From the NCBI RefSeq assembly GCF_013409065.1, contig NZ_JACBZP010000001.1, forward strand, positions 806,001-870,000: a DNA stretch of 64,000 nt, written 5' to 3'. Numbering within the stretch: position 1 is the first letter of the stretch; every line of letters starts with the position of its first letter. A program made the translations under genes and the position numbers. Source of the DNA: Spelaeicoccus albus. Its GTDB lineage: Bacteria > Actinomycetota > Actinomycetes > Actinomycetales > Brevibacteriaceae. Under the pieces are notes generated by a model. The model searched no databases, had not been told where the DNA came from, and worked only from the letters and a program-made list of their open reading frames with translations. Below, one piece after another: positions 1 through 9,231 of this stretch.

Positions 1-1
1 G

Positions 2-508
2 ACTTGGAGAGACCACGCTATCGACCCGTATGGACGACACGATTTTGTCTCGACAATCGATTTCGAGGCATTGCGAAGGGCAGTCGGTGCGCAATACGCG
101 TTTTTTGCCCGTGGCCACCACACCACCATCGAAAGTGTTCGGCACGACGTGCTCGACGTCACCGACTTGACGACGTATCCCGATGTCAGCCGGCTGCTGC
201 TTGCGGCCGACATTCTCATTTCGGATTATTCTTCAGTGATGTTCGACTTCGCCATTACGGGAAAACCCCTTATTCAATACATTCCCGATTTCGACGATTA
301 TGTCACGACGTCGCGATCGCTCTACGAAACGTCAATGAAGTCAATCGTCTGGCCCAAAGCCTATTCTCAATCCGATCTTGAGCGCCTCGTACTCCGTTCG
401 ACCGGAATGAGACCTTTTGAAATGTACTCGCCCGAACGGTCTCCACTTTTCCACCGATCGAATTTCGAGCCCACCAGTAGGTCCGTGCTCGAGCGCTTTT
501 CAGTATGA
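2..508 (+). CDS. CDP-glycerol glycerophosphotransferase family protein, C-terminal part (5' end outside window)
   Basis: The open frame runs in from the left edge and ends at TGA 506-508, so only the last 168 codons are visible. It begins TWRD and carries the hallmark ISDYSSVMFDFA near visible residues 73-84, followed by TGKP. Both are typical of the GT-B C-terminal half of TagB/TagF polymerases, which transfer glycerol-phosphate from CDP-glycerol to a membrane-linked wall polymer. The same signature recurs in the large fusion protein downstream, so the locus has at least two such domains. Substrate and whether it primes or polymerises cannot be told from this fragment. Confidence 0.88.
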   Translation, partial: TWRDHAIDPYGRHDFVSTIDFEALRRAVGAQYAFFARGHHTTIESVRHDVLDVTDLTTYPDVSRLLLAADILISDYSSVMFDFAITGKPLIQYIPDFDDYVTTSRSLYETSMKSIVWPKAYSQSDLERLVLRSTGMRPFEMYSPERSPLFHRSNFEPTSRSVLERFSV

Positions 509-536
509 CGTTATCGCTCGAGCCGAGAGTATTCGG

Positions 537-1484
537 TTAGATAGCGGACGAGATGATCTCGCTCAAGCCGTACGAGGCCTTCCAGCCCAGCTCGTTTTGG
601 ATACGCGCGACGTTCGCGATCAATCTCGCAGGATCGCCCGCGCGTCGTCCGTCGACGACAGGCTGAATTTTCCGGCCTACGTGCGAACTGATCGTGTTGA
701 CCACCTCATATACCGATGCCCCTGTTCCGGTGCCAACATTGAAAGTGTCGTATGAGCGATCGGGCCGATCGAGGTATTCCAGAGCATCGATGTGCGCGGC
801 CGCGAGGTCAAGGACGTGCACATAATCTCGAATGCACGTTCCATCCGGCGTCGGATAGTTCGAGCCGAAAACGACCGGTTGCCGGTGCTCCACCAGACTT
901 TTCAAGACGATTGGGATCAGGTTCAGGGCTGATGGATCTTTCAACTCCGACCAGCCGCTTCCGGCAACGTTGAAATACCGCAGATTGGCAACGCGCAAGC
1001 CCCACGCCAGCGCGGCATTCCGCGACATCCACTCGCAAACTAGCTTCGACTGTCCGTACGGGTTGATGGGGCTGCATTCCACCCGTTCATCAACTTCCTC
1101 GACATCAGGCATGCCGTATACGGCAGCGGAGGAGGAGAATACGAGGCGCTCAACACAATTGACTTGCATTGCCGTGAGCAGGTTGGTCATGGAATGCACA
1201 TTTTGACGGTAATACCAGGTCGGATTGTTGACCGATTCACCCACCTGCTTTTTTCCCGCGACGTGAACAACTGACGTTATATCACGGCTCTTCATGATCT
1301 GCGACAAGTCGTTAGCGGCCGCATCGGCGCTCAAGTCAAAGCTCACGACATCCGTGCCCGCAATTCGCTCGCTGTCACCGGTAGTGAGGTCGTCAACAAC
1401 CACGACGTCGAAATCTCGCTCTTTCAGTAGCCTCGCAACGTGCGCGCCAATATAGCCGGCACCGCCGGTTAACAAAACGGTCAT
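537..1484 (-). CDS. galE: UDP-glucose 4-epimerase
   Basis: An extended short-chain dehydrogenase of 315 residues that should interconvert UDP-glucose and UDP-galactose (or the N-acetyl forms). The NAD-binding motif TGGAGYIGAH is at the very N-terminus (about residues 6-15), the catalytic pair is YGQSK (Tyr143, Lys147), and the FSSSAAVYG serine segment is near residue 117. I chose ATG at 1484 over the longer frame opening at 1535 because the Rossmann strand starts right after it, as in the family. It is convergent with the partial glycerophosphotransferase gene and divergent from the first sulfotransferase gene, and probably supplies a UDP-sugar for the surface polymer. Confidence 0.92.
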   Translation of the reverse strand: MTVLLTGGAGYIGAHVARLLKERDFDVVVVDDLTTGDSERIAGTDVVSFDLSADAAANDLSQIMKSRDITSVVHVAGKKQVGESVNNPTWYYRQNVHSMTNLLTAMQVNCVERLVFSSSAAVYGMPDVEEVDERVECSPINPYGQSKLVCEWMSRNAALAWGLRVANLRYFNVAGSGWSELKDPSALNLIPIVLKSLVEHRQPVVFGSNYPTPDGTCIRDYVHVLDLAAAHIDALEYLDRPDRSYDTFNVGTGTGASVYEVVNTISSHVGRKIQPVVDGRRAGDPARLIANVARIQNELGWKASYGLSEIISSAI

Positions 1485-1632
1485 TCCGAAATCATACCGT
1501 TGGCGATCCGTATGCCGAGCCGCCAAGTACACCAATCATCTCGTAACGTATTCTTGGCCTAGACGATCGTACGTAGCCTGAAATTCACCGCTTGCAGCCG
1601 ATTCGGGCCGTTGAACTGTAGGGGAATGACGC

Positions 1633-2679
1633 ATGACCGCCGACGACAACCTTCTAGATGCCCACCCGGTACCGTCCGGCAGCGCTGTAGTACAGATCGG
1701 CCCTATGAAGACCGGTACGACTGCCGTTCAACGCGCCGCCAGTCAGGCCAGAGATCGTCTCTTGGAGTTCGGAGTTCTTTACCCCGGCTCGGGCTTGAAT
1801 CACGGTGAGGCACTGATCGATTTTTTTGGCTTCGAAGCGAAAGCCGCCGGACGCCCCGGTGTGTGGGACGCTTTGTACGAAGAAATCGACTCGACCAAGC
1901 ACGATCGGCTCTTCTTGAGCCATGAATTCGTCGCAGAAGCCGACGCCGCAGGTATTGACAAGCTACGCACAGTTCTCGACCGACCGTTATACGCCTTAAT
2001 AACGGTTCGCAGCCTACCGGCGATTATTCCTTCGTTCTGGCAACAATCGGTGAAGTGGCGTAACTCGTATTCGTTCACGGACTGGCTTGAAGCCGTACTC
2101 GTCGATCCAGTTGATGAATCGGTAACGCCGCGATTCCATCGCCACACGCCATTCGCCGATATCGTCGAGCGATGGTGCGATGTCCTTGGCCCCGACAATG
2201 TCACGGTGGCCGTCTCGGACAAAGCGCATCCAAATCGCATATTCGACGTCTTCTCCAAGATCCTCAGCATCCCAACCGATACGTTGAGTACCTCAGGCGC
2301 CGACGAGTCCAATGTCTCGTTGTCATTCCAGCAGGCCGAGTTCCTTCGTCGAATCAACGCCGAAATGAAAAAACGCAGCGCAAAGGGAGCGGTATTTTCG
2401 AAGGTCGTCCGAGGAGGCGTGCTCAAAGCATTGCAAGCTACGGGCCCAAGTTCGAGTCAACCCATCGTCTTGCCCCGCTGGGCCCAAGAGCTAGCCCAAG
2501 AAATGGGCGAAGCGTTCGCCACCAGGATCTCGGCGACTGGAGCCCACGTCGTCGGCGATCTCAACGTGCTCGCTCTTGCCGGACAAACCTCGCCCCAAGC
2601 TATCGAAAGCCCGCAAGTCGTATCCATCGAAGAAGCAGTCGCAGCAGTCCTCGGCGTGTTCGATGCCACGCGGAGATAA
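1633..2679 (+). CDS. Sulfotransferase-like protein (paralog 1)
   Basis: A 348-residue protein with the two PAPS-binding landmarks of sulfotransferases. The 5'-phosphosulfate loop is GPMKTGTT at residues 23-30, with the expected Lys26. A putative 3'-phosphate site is Arg126 followed eight residues later by Ser134 (VRSLPAIIPS), the same Arg-Ser spacing as in classical SULT enzymes. A LSHEF segment near residue 97 may provide the catalytic base. It is about 40% alike by eye to the protein encoded at 4101-5171. A GTAGGGGA ribosome site precedes ATG 1633. No signal peptide is visible, so it should act in the cytoplasm on a lipid-linked or nucleotide-linked sugar. The acceptor is unknown. Confidence 0.7.
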   Translation: MTADDNLLDAHPVPSGSAVVQIGPMKTGTTAVQRAASQARDRLLEFGVLYPGSGLNHGEALIDFFGFEAKAAGRPGVWDALYEEIDSTKHDRLFLSHEFVAEADAAGIDKLRTVLDRPLYALITVRSLPAIIPSFWQQSVKWRNSYSFTDWLEAVLVDPVDESVTPRFHRHTPFADIVERWCDVLGPDNVTVAVSDKAHPNRIFDVFSKILSIPTDTLSTSGADESNVSLSFQQAEFLRRINAEMKKRSAKGAVFSKVVRGGVLKALQATGPSSSQPIVLPRWAQELAQEMGEAFATRISATGAHVVGDLNVLALAGQTSPQAIESPQVVSIEEAVAAVLGVFDATRR

Positions 2680-2707
2680 ATTCACCAATGGCATCTCGCG
2701 CTGGTTG

Positions 2708-3778
2708 CTAAACTATCGAATACACGCCCGGGCCGATCGCGACTCCCGCAAGCATCGCATTCATACCCATCGTGACAGTATGAATCGTATTTCTCGATAC
2801 TTCCGGATGAGAGTTGATTTTTGGATTCGACGATTCGAATAAACCCAAGTTCGCTCGCGCCGGATCGCCGATCACGTTCGTGATGTATTTGTACTGCGGA
2901 GAGCGCTCGGACGTCACGATAATGCCGGCTGCCCCGGTCTGAGCCTCATCCGACTGAAAATTATCTCTGTTTCGCCCGTAGGAGCGCATAAGCTCTGCGA
3001 AGGTATCGTCCTTCGAGCGATCGAAAATCGTGCGCTCATGAGACCGGGACGTAAAATGCATGTCATCAAGTTTGTCTTCGTAGTGGCGATCCGACACGAT
3101 AGGATCCACTGACACGAACTGATATCCACCCAATAAGCCGTGAAATAACGCCCCTGTTCCTCCTTTCGAGCCGCCATATAAAACGATATCTTCCTTGTTG
3201 ACGCCCAACGTCAACATAAGATGATTCAGAAGCCTCTGAATGCGAGAGGTATTGTCCGGGCAGAATCGCGTATTAAGATAAAACGATCCTAAAATGCCGC
3301 CTATATCAGCTAGTCGAACAACATAGGCATCCTGCGAAATATATTTCTGCAAACTCATAAAATTCGGAGCCATGTGTCTAACTAGATAAGGTGTGTATAT
3401 CCGCCTGAACATCGAAGCAAAAAGAACTACCAGTTTAGGTTTCGCGTTTTTGACCTGCGGCTCAGATACACTGAAAATAAGTCCGTCTGGCGACACATCA
3501 TATTTCCCATCTTTCACGGGTTTCCAGAGGTTTGGAATTGAGCCTTCGTGAACGAATCGTGTCTGGTCACCATCGCTCATGTACGAATAATAACCGTGGT
3601 TTGCCAGAACGATTAGGTTGTCGCGAGCGAAGGTAGATTTTCTTGCACATCTGATAAGGTTACCGCTGTCTGAATCGTTATGATTGACATGAACGAAATT
3701 GATTTCGCCGTTTCCATCGCGAAGCTTTTGTTCGAGGTGGTCGGCACCCCAGTTCACATCATGGACGTACACGCTCAT
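2708..3778 (-). CDS. XcbB/CpsF-like capsule biosynthesis protein, alpha/beta-hydrolase type
   Basis: A 356-residue protein with a serine-hydrolase-like nucleophile elbow YGGSKGGTGAL (Ser204) and a following VDP (Asp225), resembling the XcbB/CpsF group of capsule proteins and Asp2-like hydrolases. The family assignment is from motif memory, and its biochemical role is poorly defined even in known members. There is no signal peptide or membrane segment. GAAGGAA lies just before ATG 3778. Its DNA is markedly AT-richer than the rest of the window: 22/60 G+C at 3301-3360 and 25/60 at 3181-3240. That points to recent acquisition as part of a surface-polymer cassette. It sits between the two sulfotransferase-like genes, on the opposite strand. 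Confidence 0.55.
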   Translation of the reverse strand: MSVYVHDVNWGADHLEQKLRDGNGEINFVHVNHNDSDSGNLIRCARKSTFARDNLIVLANHGYYSYMSDGDQTRFVHEGSIPNLWKPVKDGKYDVSPDGLIFSVSEPQVKNAKPKLVVLFASMFRRIYTPYLVRHMAPNFMSLQKYISQDAYVVRLADIGGILGSFYLNTRFCPDNTSRIQRLLNHLMLTLGVNKEDIVLYGGSKGGTGALFHGLLGGYQFVSVDPIVSDRHYEDKLDDMHFTSRSHERTIFDRSKDDTFAELMRSYGRNRDNFQSDEAQTGAAGIIVTSERSPQYKYITNVIGDPARANLGLFESSNPKINSHPEVSRNTIHTVTMGMNAMLAGVAIGPGVYSIV

Positions 3779-4100
3779 GATCGATGTTCCTTCAGGTCAG
3801 TGATAATGCCGGGTTTCAGCACAACTAAATAATTAGATACTAGTCTATTCCAAGCCGACGGTGTGCGCCCGACCACGCTGGCGGCATAGCAGTTAGACGT
3901 GCAACGCTACGTTGCATCGGCCCTCGGACGGTATGCTCGTCTGCACGGGAGCGTGCGCCCTCCCTGTGGTACCGTCAATTTGCCGAGTTACTGATATCAG
4001 GGACGTCCAGGACGAGCAAAACGTGCAAAGCTCGTGTCTTTGGTAATCAATAGCGGTTCAAGTCTGCATTCACCAAGTTTATGTCATAGAAAGGACCACG
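3779..4100. other. Intergenic region between divergent genes, with an inverted repeat
   Basis: No convincing gene. The left part is AT-rich (around 3825-3850) and could hold the promoter of the capsule gene. A perfect 7-3-7 inverted repeat, TGCAACG-CTA-CGTTGCA, lies at 3900-3916. A ribosome site AGAAAGGA precedes the ATG at 4101. Nothing else is supported. Confidence 0.5.
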
Positions 4101-5171
4101 ATGGCGGACCCGTTGGCGCTCCCTGATGGTGCGTGTTTGTTTCACGTCGGATTAATGAAGACCGCCACGACGTCGATTCAGACAGCGGCCAGCCGCCAGC
4201 GAAAGCGACTCCTCGACCACGGTGTCCGTTATCCGGGTACCCGCTTTAATCACCGCGAGCCTGTCGCAGCTTTCATGGGCAAGTCGTGGGGCTGGGTACC
4301 GAAGGCCCCCGATATGAAATATTGGGACGATTTGATGGGAGAAATAAGGGAAGACCACCTGAGTCGCATATTTCTCAGTCATGAATTTGCTGCAGGGGCA
4401 GATAGTGAGACAATCGACCGCCTCATCGCCGAATTTGATCGCCCTCTGTACATCGTCATCACCGTGCGTCCGTATACTTCTGTTCTTCCTTCGATGTGGC
4501 AGGAGTACGTCAAAGGCGGTCTGACGGTCGACTTTGACACCTGGCTGACTCGGGTACTCAATGAACCGCCCGTCGGCGCTCCTTTGTCCCAGTTTCACCG
4601 GGATCACGATCAAGCACGGGTCGTCAAGACATGGGCTGAAGCGATCGGGCCGGAGCGAGTCAGCGTTGTGATCATCGACAAGAACGACCCTGGCCACGTC
4701 GGCACGGCATTCGAACGTATGCTGTGCCTTCCAGCCGGAACACTTTCCAAAGGCACCGCTCGTCAAAGGACGGTCAACAGCTCGATGTCGTATTCTGAAA
4801 TCGAACTGCTCAGGGTACTTAACAATGAGCTGAAAGCCAACAACGTGGATTCGGCGACTTGTCGGACACTTGTTACTCAAGGGGCCGTCTCGCGACTGTT
4901 GAAAACACAACGCCCAAAGCCGCCAGAGGACAAAATCGCCCTACCTCCGTGGGCGTCGGAGCGGGCTGTCCGTCGTTCCGAAGAATTCGTGCAAGCCATC
5001 CGCGAGTCCAGAGTACACACGGTCGGCGATCTCGCATCCTTAACGGCGACTGGCGACGTGCGTTCGTCAGACGCTGCCGAAACGGCTGGTCAAGTCTCGC
5101 AAGAGGCCGCGCTCGCCTTGCTGTCGGGCACGATCTCAGCGTCTCTCGGTCGTGGCCCTCTCTTCAAGTAA
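4101..5171 (+). CDS. Sulfotransferase-like protein (paralog 2)
   Basis: A 356-residue paralog of the protein at 1633-2679. The phosphosulfate loop is GLMKTATT (residues 17-24, Lys20), with Ala where paralog 1 has Gly. The 3'-phosphate pair is Arg123 and Ser131, again eight residues apart. The LSHEF segment and the 'hTVGDL' C-terminal block are also conserved. It has no signal peptide. The gene reads toward the large glycerophosphotransferase-glycosyltransferase gene and the two overlap tail to tail by 36 bp. Two sulfotransferase-like genes in one polymer locus suggest two modified positions or two acceptors. The alternative is a diverged nucleotide-binding protein without sulfotransferase activity. 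Confidence 0.7.
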   Translation: MADPLALPDGACLFHVGLMKTATTSIQTAASRQRKRLLDHGVRYPGTRFNHREPVAAFMGKSWGWVPKAPDMKYWDDLMGEIREDHLSRIFLSHEFAAGADSETIDRLIAEFDRPLYIVITVRPYTSVLPSMWQEYVKGGLTVDFDTWLTRVLNEPPVGAPLSQFHRDHDQARVVKTWAEAIGPERVSVVIIDKNDPGHVGTAFERMLCLPAGTLSKGTARQRTVNSSMSYSEIELLRVLNNELKANNVDSATCRTLVTQGAVSRLLKTQRPKPPEDKIALPPWASERAVRRSEEFVQAIRESRVHTVGDLASLTATGDVRSSDAAETAGQVSQEAALALLSGTISASLGRGPLFK

Positions 5172-8100
5172 GCGAAAACCCGCAGAACTCATGTCCGATC
5201 TGTGAGCCAATACCCGGTGCTCAAATTGGTTTGCCACCCTGGCTTGGTACCTGCTCGCATCGAACGAGCCGGCGGGGATTTCTCCTCGCAACATCTCAGC
5301 CATACCCGAAGCCAACCCAGTTGCAGAATTCTCCACAAGACGGCCATGCTGATTTCCCAGAACCCCTCGAGCACCGGAGATGTCCGTCGCCACGATGCGT
5401 TTTCCCAGGACTAATGACTCCAGCAGAACCATCGGTTGGCCTTCATGATTCGACGACAAGACAAAGCAATCGGCCCGCCGCAACGATGGGAACGGATTCG
5501 ACCTATGCCCGGCAAGCATCACGTTCTCCCCAAGGCCCAATCGGCTGACCAAAGATTCGAGTTCCCCGCGCAACGGGCCGTCGCCAACAAGTAGAAGCTG
5601 GATCTTGTATCCGGATTTGACCAACTGGGCCGCTGCGCGAACCAATTTTTCCTGATCTTTTTCAGGAGACAGCCTTCCAATCGTGACAAACACGGTGGCA
5701 GATTCGTCCAACCACGTCACGATGTCCGGGTCCAACGGTTCAACCGACTTACTCACGACTCCGGCGACATCCAACTGGTTTTCGCAGAAGACGAAATGGT
5801 CCGGCGAAACATCAAAGCGCTCGCCGACTCCACTCACATTGATGTCTCTCAGCACATTTGAGACGCTGACCAAATTGTCGAACCTGGGATAGATTCGATA
5901 GAGGGATTCCAAATAGCTCGCTCGAGTCAGCCACTCCCGAATCATATCGCTGTGCAGGTAGATCGATTTCACCGTCGACGCTGCCGCCGCAATCAATGAA
6001 GCCCAAAACAACGAATACCCGTCGTATTCGACACTCGCGTCGAACTGCGTATCGCCAAAAGTACGTCGCCACTCACGTTCGTACGCATTCATATACGTGC
6101 GCCACTGCTCTTCGTTCGTGAGATCTCGCAGAGCGGTGAGTTTGTCGGACAGCCATCGCTCCTCGGGTAGGGGAACCCGCTGACCAACCCGTCCGATCAC
6201 TTGCACATGCCGGGGCAGAGCTCGAATCTTTTCCAGCCGACCCGCGTCGTTACCGACAATATCCGAGTCAATGATCAGGGTCACACGCATCTGAGACGGA
6301 TCAATATTGTTGATGAGGTTCAGGAACGACGTGGTGACACCATTGGGTATCAAACTCTCACGAACGAGAATCGACCGAAGGGGAAGTGAATCGAATTCGA
6401 CTCGATCATCGTCTTTATCGTGCAAGAAGAATTCGACCGTACGTTTCGAAGCACCACCGTCTTCGTGTGCGCAGAACCTACCGAGAGCGTCGTCACGTCC
6501 GTCTTCAACCGGAAAATCGTTCATCAGTAGCGTCGTGATGCCCGCGCGCAACTGATCAATGTCAGCATATTGCTTTCCCGGAAGGTTTTCGAAGTAAAGT
6601 CCGCGATTATTTGCGTATTCATCAATATCGTAGACATAGAGCAACAGCGGTTTACGAGTCGGAAGAAAATCGAACATTATGCTCGAATAATCGGTGATTA
6701 ATGCGTCGATCGCCCCGAGCAAATCGTTCGTATCAACCTCGGACGGCACGACATTCAATTGCAATCCGCGTGCCTTTATCGCCTGTTCCGTAAACGGGTG
6801 AACCCGGACAAGTAGCTTGCACGGCAAGTCTTGGAGCTTTTCTAGATCGGTGAGCAATTTGTCCAGGTCGGAGCCCTCTTGGCCCGCCTTGCCCCGCCAG
6901 GTTGGAGCGTAGAGCACGGCCGGCTCATCTCGGCCGATTCCGAGCTTGTCACGTAGAATCCTTCGGCGTTCGGCGTTGAGTCCAATCGTCCTGTCAATAC
7001 GTGGGTAGCCAGTCTCCGCCAGTTTGCCGGTGAACAAACCCCGAATGTCATGGCTGTCAATCAAACTGTTCGTCGTGTGCCTGTTCGGGCTAATGATATG
7101 TGTAGCCTGGAGGAAATTGCGGGCAACATTCTTATGCTCGAAGAAGCTGGATTGGACATACTTTCCCAGCGTCTTGACCGGGGTGCCGTGCCACGTGTTC
7201 AAATATTTCTGTCCGTCGCGACGTATGAAGTAATTCGGGAACGTAACATTGTTGATCAGATATTTGGCCGTGGCCAGATATCGTCGGTATAGATCCGACT
7301 CGCGAGTCACGAAGATCACGTTCGGCATGCCGCGCAGGTCGGGAGCCGGGCGCGTATCCTTCGCCAGCACCCATACGTGCACATACTTTTTAAACTCGTC
7401 GCGCCGATTTAGTTCATCAAAAATCGCTTTCGGGTTACACGATGAATTCTTTCCCATGTGACTTTCGTAAAGAATAACATCGTCGCGCAGTTCCAGAGTC
7501 TCGGTCCATTGGACATACTGCAAATTTCTTTGTGCACCCGGACTCATTTTTCCGGCAGGTACGCCCGTTGGGCGCGGTTCCGTTTCCGTTTGACGGAAAG
7601 CCCGGCACGCAGCCACATAGTCTTCTAATCGACAATGGACTTCTCCTAATCGAGCTAGTACGTCGGGCGAAAAAGAGTCCAGGCGATCGATTGACATCTC
7701 ATAAGCTGTTTTTGCTCGCTGCCAGGACTGCAAGCTGACGAAATAGTCGCCGAGCTCAACGCATCTGATTCCGGATTGGAGGGACGGTAGATCTTCGATG
7801 CTTCCATCCAGATAATGTTCAAAGGCCCCGTTGGCAACTGCACCTTGCTCAGATCGGCTATCCACTGTTTCGAGTGCTTCTTGACTATCTTCACGCTCCT
7901 GCGTGAGAATGTCCCGAACTTCCGGCGACCAAGCGCGAGAGTATTTGGCACGAGTGGTACGACGATACGCCTCCGCTGCTTCTTGATACTCGCCCAATTC
8001 TTCGAGCACATACCCGAGGCGAAACTGCCATTCGCGTTCGATCCGTCCGGCCAGCCAGCAAGCGATTTGATACGCCTGCGCCGCGTCGTTGAAGTTGCCG

Positions 8101-9071
8101 CTACGCTCATTGGCAAATCCAAGCCGATAGAACGTTCGAGCTGCTGAGGGATCCAGTCGTGCCGACTGTGTGTAGGCGTCAATTGCTCGCGGCCACTCGT
8201 AGCAGCGGTCCGCAGCCAGCCCGATTCGGTACATAAATTCGGCGGTGCGGCCCATGCTATGGACGTCTCGTTCGTACGCGGCAAGTGCACGTTTCCAATC
8301 ACCGCAGCTCTGATAAAACACGCCCACACCGAACTCACTTGCCCGGAGCTTCTTGTCGCGCGCCACCGCGGACTCGTATGCCACCCGCGCTTCGTCGCCC
8401 CGCTCAGCCAGCTCGAGTGCCCTTCCATACTGGAACCACCAATACGCCTTTGACCCGTCTATTGCGAGCGCATTGCCAAAGCTGTAGGCAGCCTCGGAAA
8501 ATTGATTCAAGGAAAACAACACTTCGCCGAGGCGATAATGCCATTTGGCGGACGTCGAATGAGCTTCGACCCCGGCTTGAAGGACCTTCACTTCTTCCCA
8601 ATTGACGCCGTGCTTCCGGACACACTCGGCTAATGCGGCGTGGTAATTCGCTTCATCGGGGTTCTGGGCGATTGCTAGCTTAAATTCCTCCGCAGCCTCC
8701 GGTTGTCGGCCGAGAGCGGCGAGTACGCGGCCTCGACGGAAATGCCACTGCGCTCGGGAATCATCGCCGTGTACGGCGGCCGAATATTGTTCGAGTGCGT
8801 CTTTCAGTCGCCCTTCTCTTTCCAGAATGAATCCAAACCGGTATCTCCAATCCCACTGATTTGGAGCCAAATCGACAGCCTCGCGAATATATCGTTCAGC
8901 TTGATCCATGTTCCCGAGCGCAAAATGCGTATGGCCAAGCCTATAGGCGAGACGAGCAGCTTTTACGTCCCCAGAACGATAAATCAGAGAATAGAGTTTT
9001 TTGGCACGGACGATTTGGCCTCGGCTCTCGAGCCTCCGGCCAATAGCGTAGGGAAACTGCCAACCTAGCAT
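5136..9071 (-). CDS. TPR - CDP-glycerol glycerophosphotransferase - GT4 glycosyltransferase fusion protein
   Basis: About 1,311 residues from ATG 9071, which follows GGAGGA; an earlier ATG at 9146 lacks a good ribosome site. Residue numbers here count from 9146. Residues 60-400 and 455-520 are tetratricopeptide repeats. Residues 550-880 form a TagF/TagB-type domain with NTWHGTPVKTLGK (650-662), YAPTWRG (746-752), RVHPF and TDYSSIMFDF (818-827). Residues 920-1320 form a GT-B retaining glycosyltransferase of family 4 with GRLSPEKDQEKL (about 1157), VGDGP and EGQPMVLLES (about 1235). It could add glycerol-phosphate and a hexose to the same cytoplasmic lipid-linked polymer, with the TPRs acting as scaffold. 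No membrane segment is visible. Confidence 0.88.
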   Translation of the reverse strand: MLGWQFPYAIGRRLESRGQIVRAKKLYSLIYRSGDVKAARLAYRLGHTHFALGNMDQAERYIREAVDLAPNQWDWRYRFGFILEREGRLKDALEQYSAAVHGDDSRAQWHFRRGRVLAALGRQPEAAEEFKLAIAQNPDEANYHAALAECVRKHGVNWEEVKVLQAGVEAHSTSAKWHYRLGEVLFSLNQFSEAAYSFGNALAIDGSKAYWWFQYGRALELAERGDEARVAYESAVARDKKLRASEFGVGVFYQSCGDWKRALAAYERDVHSMGRTAEFMYRIGLAADRCYEWPRAIDAYTQSARLDPSAARTFYRLGFANERSGNFNDAAQAYQIACWLAGRIEREWQFRLGYVLEELGEYQEAAEAYRRTTRAKYSRAWSPEVRDILTQEREDSQEALETVDSRSEQGAVANGAFEHYLDGSIEDLPSLQSGIRCVELGDYFVSLQSWQRAKTAYEMSIDRLDSFSPDVLARLGEVHCRLEDYVAACRAFRQTETEPRPTGVPAGKMSPGAQRNLQYVQWTETLELRDDVILYESHMGKNSSCNPKAIFDELNRRDEFKKYVHVWVLAKDTRPAPDLRGMPNVIFVTRESDLYRRYLATAKYLINNVTFPNYFIRRDGQKYLNTWHGTPVKTLGKYVQSSFFEHKNVARNFLQATHIISPNRHTTNSLIDSHDIRGLFTGKLAETGYPRIDRTIGLNAERRRILRDKLGIGRDEPAVLYAPTWRGKAGQEGSDLDKLLTDLEKLQDLPCKLLVRVHPFTEQAIKARGLQLNVVPSEVDTNDLLGAIDALITDYSSIMFDFLPTRKPLLLYVYDIDEYANNRGLYFENLPGKQYADIDQLRAGITTLLMNDFPVEDGRDDALGRFCAHEDGGASKRTVEFFLHDKDDDRVEFDSLPLRSILVRESLIPNGVTTSFLNLINNIDPSQMRVTLIIDSDIVGNDAGRLEKIRALPRHVQVIGRVGQRVPLPEERWLSDKLTALRDLTNEEQWRTYMNAYEREWRRTFGDTQFDASVEYDGYSLFWASLIAAAASTVKSIYLHSDMIREWLTRASYLESLYRIYPRFDNLVSVSNVLRDINVSGVGERFDVSPDHFVFCENQLDVAGVVSKSVEPLDPDIVTWLDESATVFVTIGRLSPEKDQEKLVRAAAQLVKSGYKIQLLLVGDGPLRGELESLVSRLGLGENVMLAGHRSNPFPSLRRADCFVLSSNHEGQPMVLLESLVLGKRIVATDISGARGVLGNQHGRLVENSATGLASGMAEMLRGEIPAGSFDASRYQARVANQFEHRVLAHRSDMSSAGFRLLEERATTERR

Positions 9072-9231
9072 TCGTCCTCCACCGTAACTGATTTGGGGAT
9101 TTTTCGACTCGTCGGTGCCCTCATGCGATCGAATCGCTGAAGGCATAGCTGCGATCCGCCACGTACCGTCGTACTCATCGAACTGTCAATTTCAGACACT
9201 TCTATGCGCCAGGCCGTTCCGGTCATCATCG

